Below the pieces are notes generated by a model. It was not told the origin of the DNA. It searched no databases and worked only from the letters and a program-made list of their open reading frames with translations. 12,457 nt of DNA from Candidatus Nanoarchaeia archaeon (GTDB taxonomy: Archaea > Nanobdellota > Nanobdellia > Tiddalikarchaeales > Tiddalikarchaeaceae), in NCBI GenBank assembly GCA_028704265.1, contig JAQVLH010000016.1:1-12457 (forward strand), read 5' to 3'. Numbering within the stretch: position 1 is the first letter of the stretch; every line of letters starts with the position of its first letter. Shown in pieces: positions 5,064 through 10,795 of the stretch. The position numbers and the translations under genes were made by a program.

Positions 5064-5645
5064 ATGAGTAAATTATCAAAGATGAGGGATATTTTTCATA
5101 AAATAATTAATCCTTTCATATTATTTTTAGTTAAATTAAAAATAACTCCAAATATGGTAACAACTTCTTCTTTATTTTTTTTAGGAATCACGATTTATTT
5201 TATCTTTAAACAAAATCTCATTCTTGCAGCAATATTCATGATTTTAACTTCAGTTATTGATTCCTTGGATGGAGCTTTAGCAAAAAAAGTGGGAAGCACT
5301 AAATTTGGAGATTTTTATGATGCTTTTATTGACAGATGGGTTGAAGTTTCAGTTTTTTATGCATTAAGCTTAGCGTATCCTTTACTTTATCATTTATGTT
5401 TTTTAGCATTAGTATTTTCATTAATGACTAGTTATGTTGCAGCAAGAGCAGAAGTATGGACTATTGGTGTAAAAATAAAATATGTCGGCTCTATTGGCAG
5501 CAGGGCAGGAAGATTAATCACTTTAATAACAGCAATGCTGTTCAATCAATTATATATTGGTTTAATTTTAATAATAATTTTTGCTTCAATAACAATGGTT
5601 GCAAGAACTGCAGTAGTTGTAAAAACTTTAAGAAAAAAAATTTAA
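5064..5645 (+). CDS. CDP-alcohol phosphatidyltransferase (archaetidylinositol-phosphate-synthase-like)
   Basis: This integral membrane enzyme of the CDP-OH-P family replaces CMP of CDP-archaeol with an alcohol head group. The catalytic signature is complete except for one change. It reads D66-x2-D69-G70-x2-A73-K74-x7-G82-x3-D86-x3-D90, so the four metal-binding aspartates and both glycines are present, but the usual arginine after the alanine is lysine. The N-terminal LKITPNMVTTSSL segment is also typical. About six hydrophobic segments surround the site. The DAFIDRWVE segment and the later GSRAGRLI (compare GERAER in inositol-phosphate-type members) favour archaetidylinositol phosphate synthase, but serine- or glycerophosphate-type substrates are not excluded. 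Divergent pairing with carS supports a role in the same pathway. Its stop overlaps that of the convergent coiled-coil gene. Confidence 0.85.
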   Translation: MSKLSKMRDIFHKIINPFILFLVKLKITPNMVTTSSLFFLGITIYFIFKQNLILAAIFMILTSVIDSLDGALAKKVGSTKFGDFYDAFIDRWVEVSVFYALSLAYPLLYHLCFLALVFSLMTSYVAARAEVWTIGVKIKYVGSIGSRAGRLITLITAMLFNQLYIGLILIIIFASITMVARTAVVVKTLRKKI

Positions 5646-6358
5646 TTATTTTGAAATGCCAATAAATCTTCAGTTGTTAATTTCTTCTTGTCTTTAAGCT
5701 TATCCCATGCTTGGTTTTCTTTTTCCTGTATTATTTTTTCAATCTTTTCCTTGTTTTCTTTGAAATTTTTTACCTTGAAATTTTTATTCTTCTTATAATC
5801 AACAATAGCATCATCTAATTCTTTTGACACAATTCTTCCTTCTTTTTTTAATTCTTTTATCTTTTTTTGAACAGCATTCATGCTATTGCTAAATTCATTG
5901 CTTTTTTCAGCATTTTCAATTACTGCCTGATGAAACTCATTATGGTCTTTTCTTTTTAATTCCAAACTTTTAACTAAAGATCTAATTTTAATAACAACCT
6001 GATTTTCTTTTTGAGCTTCATTTAACTCTTTTTTTAATTCCTTAATCTCTTTAAGTATTTGCTCCTCTTTTTTAATAGGCAAAGCATTTATTTGAAAGAA
6101 CCATTCTTTTTTATTAATTAAACTTATTAAAGATTTAATATCTTTAAAATTACTTGCTTTTTTTTCAACATTAAGGTCAGATAATTCTTTTAATATTTTT
6201 TTAACTTCAGCAACGCATTCTTCTCTTTTTTGCTTAGAATCCTTTACTAAAACATTAATCTCATTTCTAGACTTTTCAAGCTTTTTAAACTCATTAATAT
6301 TTTTTACAATTTCATGTCTTATATTTGCAGACTTTTCTTTTAATTCATTCAAATTCAA
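5642..6358 (-). CDS. Archaeal coiled-coil protein (COG1340-like)
   Basis: This 238-residue protein is rich in Lys, Glu and Leu and is almost entirely coiled coil. The middle segment SLISLINKKEWFFQINALPIKKEEQILKEI resembles the conserved 'LEW-x-IQT-x-x-L...EKE' centre of the uncharacterised archaeal coiled-coil family COG1340; family members are often nearer 290 residues. It has no signal peptide or membrane segment. The start is the TTG at 6358: no in-frame ATG occurs near the N terminus, and an ATG 16 bases upstream (6374) is out of frame by one base and opens only a nine-codon frame. The gene diverges from the AI-2E-family gene and converges on the CDP-alcohol transferase, sharing a TTAA stop overlap. 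The function is unknown; a scaffolding or chromosome-related role is only a guess. Confidence 0.82.
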   Translation of the reverse strand: MNLNELKEKSANIRHEIVKNINEFKKLEKSRNEINVLVKDSKQKREECVAEVKKILKELSDLNVEKKASNFKDIKSLISLINKKEWFFQINALPIKKEEQILKEIKELKKELNEAQKENQVVIKIRSLVKSLELKRKDHNEFHQAVIENAEKSNEFSNSMNAVQKKIKELKKEGRIVSKELDDAIVDYKKNKNFKVKNFKENKEKIEKIIQEKENQAWDKLKDKKKLTTEDLLAFQNN

Positions 6359-6389
6359 TGTTAAGCACTCTCATTTTAGTAAACTATAA

Positions 6390-6410
6390 CCTTTTTATAT
6401 ACCAAAAAGG
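6390..6410. promoter_or_regulatory. Divergent promoter with TATA element inside a 7-bp inverted repeat
   Basis: CCTTTTT (6390-6396) and AAAAAGG (6404-6410) are perfect inverted arms around ATATACC. The TTTTTATATA part (6392-6401) lies about 26 bases before the + strand ATG at 6423, fitting leaderless transcription of the AI-2E-family gene. In the other direction it lies about 38 bases from the TTG at 6358. A dimeric regulator could bind the arms, but this is untested. Confidence 0.5.
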
Positions 6411-6422
6411 TTTAAAAATTTA

Positions 6423-7334
6423 ATGAAAATCAATTATTTATTAATTTTTCTCTTAATAATTCTTTTTTATCTCATTTCTCCGTTCTTTGCTACAATATTT
6501 AGTAGCTTATTATTAACTTATATAACTTTGCCTCTATTTAAAAAAATTGACAATTTTATAAAACATAGGAGAATTTCAGCATTGTTAACTACTTTTCTGT
6601 CAGTATTATTATTTTCTTTAATTTATTATTCTTTTTTTAAAATGATATTATTTATAATAAATGAGCTTAATTTATTTTTTTTAAATATAAACTTTTCAGC
6701 ATATATACCTATTGATAGTTCATTCATCTTTAATCCAATAAAATATCCTCAAAATCTTTTTTTAACCCCTTCAAAACAATTTCTTGATATAATCTTAATG
6801 ATTTTTTTAATATTTTATTTTTTGTATGAATCTAAAGGGTTTTTTGAAAATATAAATACTAAAATAAGCAAGCAGGATAAAAAAAAATTTTTAAAATTTA
6901 AAGAAAATTTTGATTTAATTTTAAAAAGCATATTTTTTAAATATTTTATGAAAGCAATTTTTTTAGGATTAATTGTTTATCTAAGTTTTTCATTGCTAGA
7001 ATTAAATTACGCTTTTGAATTATCCGTATTTAGCGCAGTATCTTCAATATTCCCTTTATTTAATATTGGAATTTTAGTATTATTGATTTCAATCTATTAT
7101 TTAATATTAGGAAATAATTTAATCTTTTTTATATTATTAATAGAATCGCTTTTTTTTATATTAATCCATTATAATTTTGATTTAATTTTTAAAATAAACA
7201 GGGAAATTAATCCTTTACTTTTTATAGCAGGAGCAATCATTGGAGTATTTTCATTAGGAGTATTTGGATTTATTGCCGGTCCAGTAATGGCAGGTGCTTT
7301 GCAGGCTTTTTATGAAACTATATCTGAACAATAG
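6423..7334 (+). CDS. AI-2E family membrane transporter (PF01594-like)
   Basis: This is a polytopic membrane protein of 303 residues with about seven or eight hydrophobic segments. It starts with a hydrophobic helix pair and the charged PLFKKIDNFIKHRRISALLT loop. The C-terminal part has the family hallmark: FPLFNIGILVLL, then the NREINPLLFIAGAIIGVFSLG stretch, then GFIAGPVMAGALQAF. Members exist in all domains and are poorly understood. Some act as exporters of small molecules or as Na+/H+ antiporters; a true autoinducer role in archaea is not implied. The substrate cannot be read from this sequence. The protein is a little shorter than the usual 340-370 residues, mainly in the central part. 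Its end overlaps the convergent ferredoxin gene by 17 bases. Confidence 0.85.
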   Translation: MKINYLLIFLLIILFYLISPFFATIFSSLLLTYITLPLFKKIDNFIKHRRISALLTTFLSVLLFSLIYYSFFKMILFIINELNLFFLNINFSAYIPIDSSFIFNPIKYPQNLFLTPSKQFLDIILMIFLIFYFLYESKGFFENINTKISKQDKKKFLKFKENFDLILKSIFFKYFMKAIFLGLIVYLSFSLLELNYAFELSVFSAVSSIFPLFNIGILVLLISIYYLILGNNLIFFILLIESLFFILIHYNFDLIFKINREINPLLFIAGAIIGVFSLGVFGFIAGPVMAGALQAFYETISEQ

Positions 7335-7509
7335 TTATTGCATTTTTTGGGCATTCTTTAGCAACTTTTCCGTTTAAACCAATAAAATTAAGTTTGAATT
7401 TCATAACATGCGCTTTTTTTTCCATAATTTTCCAATTTTCAGGATAAATTTTTGCGCATATTCCGCACCCGTTACACTTTTCTCTATTTAATTTAATTTG
7501 ATACATCAT
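7318..7509 (-). CDS. Small single-cluster [4Fe-4S] ferredoxin
   Basis: This 63-residue cytosolic electron carrier has cysteines C12, C15 and C18 (CNGCGIC) and a distant C53-P54 near the C terminus. Together they can ligate one [4Fe-4S] cluster, as in monocluster archaeal and Thermotoga ferredoxins. The fourth cysteine of the usual CxxCxxCxxxCP motif is replaced by Tyr22. That position does not ligate the cluster in one-cluster ferredoxins, where it can form a disulfide instead. The start is MM (7509 or 7506). It follows directly on the gpsA stop with no intergenic base, so it is probably co-transcribed with gpsA, although a TTTAAA element (7529-7534) inside gpsA could give it a promoter of its own. 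Its redox partner is unknown; a thioredoxin-reductase-like flavoprotein is encoded further upstream on the same strand. Confidence 0.9.
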   Translation of the reverse strand: MMYQIKLNREKCNGCGICAKIYPENWKIMEKKAHVMKFKLNFIGLNGKVAKECPKNAITIVQI

Positions 7510-8445
7510 TTAAATAGAAATTGTGCCCTTTAAAAAAACTATGTTATAAATTTTTTCAAAAATTGGCAAAGAAATTTTTTTTTCATCAACTATTTTTCTT
7601 AAAATTTTTAAAGCATTTTCACCTTCAATAATCTGGCCTATGATTTCTTTAGCTTCATAGGATGATTTTCCTTGGGCAATTAATTCCCCGAATCTTTTAT
7701 TTCTTCCATCATTGCTTAAAGAGGTTACAATTAAATCCCCAATTCCTGCTAATGAATAAACACTTTTATTGCTTGCTCCTAAATTTTTGCAAATAATAGT
7801 CATTTCATTTAATGAGTTATAGATAAGCGCGGATTTAGTATTCATTCCATAATTTAATCCGCTAGCTATTCCTAAATAAATAGCGTAAATATTTTTTAAA
7901 AAACTGCAAAGTTCAACACCCAAAACATCATTGCTAATAGTAATATTATAATATTCTTTTTGAAAAATTTTCTTGCATTTATTTGCAGTTAATCCTTTTG
8001 AAGCAAAAACAACAAAAGTAGGAATTTTTTTCATAAGTTCATTAGCTATGCTTGGTCCTCCAACAACAACTATTTCATTATCAAAATATTCACTAATCAT
8101 TTGGCTCATAGTTTTATTAGTTAATTCATCTAATCCTTTAGAAAGAATAATAAAAATTGATTTTTTTGAAACAAAATTTTTCATCTCTTCGCAGACACTT
8201 CTTACAGCTTTAGAAGGAAGCGAAAAAACAACAATATCCGAATTAATTAAACATTCTTTTAAATTCATTGAAGAGGAGATATTATTTTCTAATTTAATTT
8301 CTGCATATTTTAAATTTAAATGATTATTATTAATATTTTCATAAACCTCTTTTTCAATAGTATACAACATTACTTTTGAATCAGCAGGTGCCAAGGTTGC
8401 AAAACTCGTGGCCATATTACCTGCTCCTAAAATAGCTATCTTCAT
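7510..8445 (-). CDS. gpsA: sn-Glycerol-3-phosphate dehydrogenase, NAD(P)+ (GpsA)
   Basis: GpsA interconverts dihydroxyacetone phosphate and sn-glycerol-3-phosphate. The 311-residue protein has a Rossmann start (IAILGAGNMATSFA), a SLPS segment, LSKGL with Lys103, GGPSIANE (129-136), the catalytic Lys184 in FLKNIYAI, and the substrate-binding AGIGDL...GRNKRFGE block (about 233-254). The basic residue often found after the second strand, as in L-W-x-R, is absent (LYTIEKE), which could favour NADH over NADPH; this is a guess. The enzyme yields the opposite stereoisomer to the glycerol-1-phosphate used for archaeal ether lipids, so here it may serve redox balance, glycerol use or a G3P-dependent lipid. 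A TATA-like box lies about 28 bases before the ATG. The ferredoxin gene follows immediately. Confidence 0.95.
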   Translation of the reverse strand: MKIAILGAGNMATSFATLAPADSKVMLYTIEKEVYENINNNHLNLKYAEIKLENNISSSMNLKECLINSDIVVFSLPSKAVRSVCEEMKNFVSKKSIFIILSKGLDELTNKTMSQMISEYFDNEIVVVGGPSIANELMKKIPTFVVFASKGLTANKCKKIFQKEYYNITISNDVLGVELCSFLKNIYAIYLGIASGLNYGMNTKSALIYNSLNEMTIICKNLGASNKSVYSLAGIGDLIVTSLSNDGRNKRFGELIAQGKSSYEAKEIIGQIIEGENALKILRKIVDEKKISLPIFEKIYNIVFLKGTISI

Positions 8446-8468
8446 TAACTACTGATATAAAAAATAAA

Positions 8469-8479
8469 TTTTTAAATAG
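8469..8479 (-). promoter_or_regulatory. TATA-like promoter of the gpsA-ferredoxin unit
   Basis: The - strand reads CTATTTAAAAA. Its TTTAAA core (8471-8476) is centred about 28 bases before the gpsA ATG at 8445, predicting a leaderless mRNA. The 103-base gap 8446-8548 holds this promoter and nothing else I can identify. Confidence 0.55.
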
Positions 8480-8548
8480 TTTGCCCTAATTATTTTAAAT
8501 TAACTATAATAGAAATATGCGTTGAAAAATATGAATTAATAACCATTT

Positions 8549-9895
8549 TTATATTTCTAATAATTCTTTAACTTTGTAAGCAATAATAGTGTTTGTTGTT
8601 TTTTTTACAAATAATCCTGCAGAAAAAACTATTACATCATCTTTATCAACAAATTTTTTTTTTAAGCATAATTTTGTAATATTATGAACTTCTTTAAGGT
8701 TATATTCTTTTAATTCTTTATAATGAACTGGCATTATTCCATAACTAATCATTAACTGGGAAGCAGTAATCTCGTTAGGAGTAAAAGCAATTATTAAATT
8801 ATTAGGTTTAAATCTGTTAATCATTCTTGCAGTGTAACCGCTTCTAGTTAAGCAAATAATCTTAGCATTAAGCTTATTTGAAACTAAATAAGCATTATAT
8901 GCAATGACATCAGGTATTTCATTGCTTTTATTGTCAATACCCATCATTTTATTGTAATTAGTTTCAGTATTAATGCAAATTTTAGTCATAGTTTTTACAA
9001 CTAATGCAGGATATTTTCCAATGCTTGTTTCTGCACTTAGCATTATTGCATCAGCTCCGTCAATAATAGCATTAGCAACATCACTCGTTTCAGCTCGTGT
9101 AGGAGTTTTATTAATAATCATTGATTCCATCATTTGAGTTGCAACAATAACTGGCTTGCCTGCAACATTGCATTTTTTGATTATATCTTTTTGAATTATT
9201 GGAACTTTTTCGCTAGGAATTTCTATGCCTAAATCTCCTCTGGCAACCATTATTGCATCAGCGGATTCTATTATTTCATCAATATTATCGACTCCCTGCT
9301 GGTTCTCAATTTTTGCAATAATTTTTACACATGAATCTTTAAGATTTTTTTTAGCAAACAATACATCTTTTTTATTTTTAGTAAAAGATAAAGCAATAAA
9401 TTCAATATTATTTTTAATAGCATATTCAAAACCTTCAAAATCTTTTTTAGTAAGCAAAGGCAAATCAAGATTAATATTCCTAAATGAAATGCTTCTATTA
9501 GGCATTAATTCTCCATCAGTTTTCATTTTTAAAAAAACTTTTTTATTTTTTATTTCATAAATTTCTCCTTCATCTAATCCGTCATTTAAATAAAAAGTGT
9601 CATTTATTTTTAATTTACTGAAAATATTAATGCTTAATCCAAAATTAATTATATCACCTTTTTTGAAAACTAGTAAATCATTAACAGTCCTCACTTCAGG
9701 ACCTTGAGTATCAAGAATTACAGGTTCATTGCATATACTTCTAAGATTGCTTATAATTTTGTCATATTGATTAAAATCTCCATGGCTCATGTTAATCCTG
9801 GCAGCATTCATTCCGTGTTCAATTAATTCTTGCAAAACATTTTTATCTAAACATGCAGGTCCAATAGTGCAAACAATTTTAGTTTTTTTAATCAA
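8549..9895 (-). CDS. pyk: Pyruvate kinase
   Basis: Pyruvate kinase makes ATP and pyruvate from phosphoenolpyruvate and ADP, the last step of glycolysis. The 448-residue protein has all expected blocks: TKIVCTIGPA (5-14), the substrate-site ARINMSHG with Arg33, ILDTQGPEVRT (60-70), catalytic Lys195 in IIAKIEN, ARGDLGIEI (218-226), VATQMMESM (251-259), TPTRAE and DGADAIMLSAET. The B domain lies between about 71 and 145. Glu67 in GPE corresponds to Glu117 of the rabbit enzyme, which marks potassium-dependent kinases. The usual lysine of DTKGPE is Gln64. The start is TTG at 9893-9895, supported by an AAAGGAG site 7 bases upstream; the coding sequence begins one base after the trxB-like stop, so translation is probably coupled. 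Confidence 0.96.
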   Translation of the reverse strand: MIKKTKIVCTIGPACLDKNVLQELIEHGMNAARINMSHGDFNQYDKIISNLRSICNEPVILDTQGPEVRTVNDLLVFKKGDIINFGLSINIFSKLKINDTFYLNDGLDEGEIYEIKNKKVFLKMKTDGELMPNRSISFRNINLDLPLLTKKDFEGFEYAIKNNIEFIALSFTKNKKDVLFAKKNLKDSCVKIIAKIENQQGVDNIDEIIESADAIMVARGDLGIEIPSEKVPIIQKDIIKKCNVAGKPVIVATQMMESMIINKTPTRAETSDVANAIIDGADAIMLSAETSIGKYPALVVKTMTKICINTETNYNKMMGIDNKSNEIPDVIAYNAYLVSNKLNAKIICLTRSGYTARMINRFKPNNLIIAFTPNEITASQLMISYGIMPVHYKELKEYNLKEVHNITKLCLKKKFVDKDDVIVFSAGLFVKKTTNTIIAYKVKELLEI

Positions 9896-9896
9896 A

Positions 9897-10760
9897 TTAT
9901 ATCTCCTTTGAAATTGTTAATCCGGCAACTGCACCTTTAGCAACTGCTGTAGCTATCTGCCCAAAACCTGGAGTGCAATCTCCAGCAGCGAAAACTCCTG
10001 AAAGATTTGTTTTCATTTCAGAATTAACAATTATTTTATTATTTTCAACTAATAATCCAAGCATTCTTGCTAAATCATTAGAATCAGCATTGCCTGAAGC
10101 TATAAATATTCCATCAATTTTTAATTCTTCTTTATTAGTTTTTATTCCTTCAACTTTTTTTTCGCCAATTATTTTTTCAATAATAAATTCTTCAAATTTA
10201 ATTTCCTTATCATCCAATAATTTTTTGTCAAAGCTTAATTTTTTACCATTGCTGACAAGAGTAACATCATTGGTGTAATTCAATAATTCAATTGCTTCCT
10301 CCAAAGCGTATTCTCCATTGCCAATAACTATAACTTTTTTATTTTTAAAAAAAAAACCGTCACATGGCACGCAAAAACTAACCCCTCTTCCAATAAAATC
10401 CTCCTGGTTAATAATCTCTTTTTTAGCAGCGCTTGAGCCTGTTGCAATTAATAATTTTTTTGAAGTAAACTCTTTGCTATTTGCCAAACAATTAAATAAA
10501 CCTTTCTCATCAACAGAAATCTTAGTAACTAATGAGTTAAGAATTTCAGTTCCAAAACTTTTAGCTTGAGCTTCACCTTTCTCCATTAAAAGCTTTCCAG
10601 TTATTTCTCCAATCCCAAAATAATTATTAATATTGACTTCATTCTTCCAAATCTTATTTTCTTTCCCAATAACTAATACTTTTTTATTAGCTCTTGCTAA
10701 ATAAATTGCAGCTGAAAGTCCTGCAGGACCTCTACCAATAATAACGCAGTCATAAATCAT
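9897..10760 (-). CDS. trxB: Thioredoxin-reductase-like FAD/NAD(P)-binding flavoprotein
   Basis: This is a class II pyridine nucleotide-disulfide oxidoreductase that would pass electrons through FAD to a redox-active CVPC disulfide and on to thioredoxin or a glutaredoxin-like protein. From the ATG at 10760 it has 287 residues. Features in order are the FAD dinucleotide fold VIIGRGPAGLSAAIYLARA (about 6-24), GRGVSFCVPCDG with the CxxC pair, the second dinucleotide fold VIVIGNGEYALEEAI, and the FAD-binding GVFAAGDC block near the C terminus. The arginine-rich HRR motif that binds the NADPH phosphate is missing (LVSNGKKL instead), so NADPH may not be the donor. A longer frame from 10808 overlaps aIF5B, but the 10760 start fits the family N terminus and lies 27 bases after a TATA-like box. 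Confidence 0.88.
   Translation of the reverse strand: MIYDCVIIGRGPAGLSAAIYLARANKKVLVIGKENKIWKNEVNINNYFGIGEITGKLLMEKGEAQAKSFGTEILNSLVTKISVDEKGLFNCLANSKEFTSKKLLIATGSSAAKKEIINQEDFIGRGVSFCVPCDGFFFKNKKVIVIGNGEYALEEAIELLNYTNDVTLVSNGKKLSFDKKLLDDKEIKFEEFIIEKIIGEKKVEGIKTNKEELKIDGIFIASGNADSNDLARMLGLLVENNKIIVNSEMKTNLSGVFAAGDCTPGFGQIATAVAKGAVAGLTISKEI
9903..9909 (-). promoter_or_regulatory. Shine-Dalgarno site that fixes the TTG start of pyruvate kinase
   Basis: AAAGGAG on the - strand lies inside the last codons of the upstream reductase gene, 7 bases before the TTG at 9895. No in-frame ATG is near the conserved N terminus, so this site decides the start. Confidence 0.75.
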
Positions 10761-10780
10761 TAATAATAATATTTTTTGAG

Positions 10781-10792
10781 TTTTTTTAAAAG
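10781..10792 (-). promoter_or_regulatory. TATA-like promoter of the trxB-pyk unit
   Basis: On the - strand, CTTTTAAAAAAA lies just after the aIF5B stop. It is centred about 27 bases before the ATG at 10760. It suggests that trxB and pyk can be transcribed separately from the aIF5B gene and as leaderless mRNA. Confidence 0.5.
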
Positions 10793-10795
10793 TTA

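Noticed and set aside
6358..6374. ATG at 6374 as the start of the coiled-coil gene, or a second frameshift
   Set aside because: It is out of frame and opens only nine codons. Without an N-terminal homology argument, the TTG at 6358 is the simpler start.
6423..7334. Quorum-sensing role for the AI-2E-family protein
   Set aside because: The family name is historical. Nothing here (no LuxS or receptor gene) supports autoinducer export.
8500..8548. Transcription terminator for the trxB-pyk unit
   Set aside because: There is only a short T5 run on the - strand and no stem. In DNA this AT-rich such runs are not distinctive.
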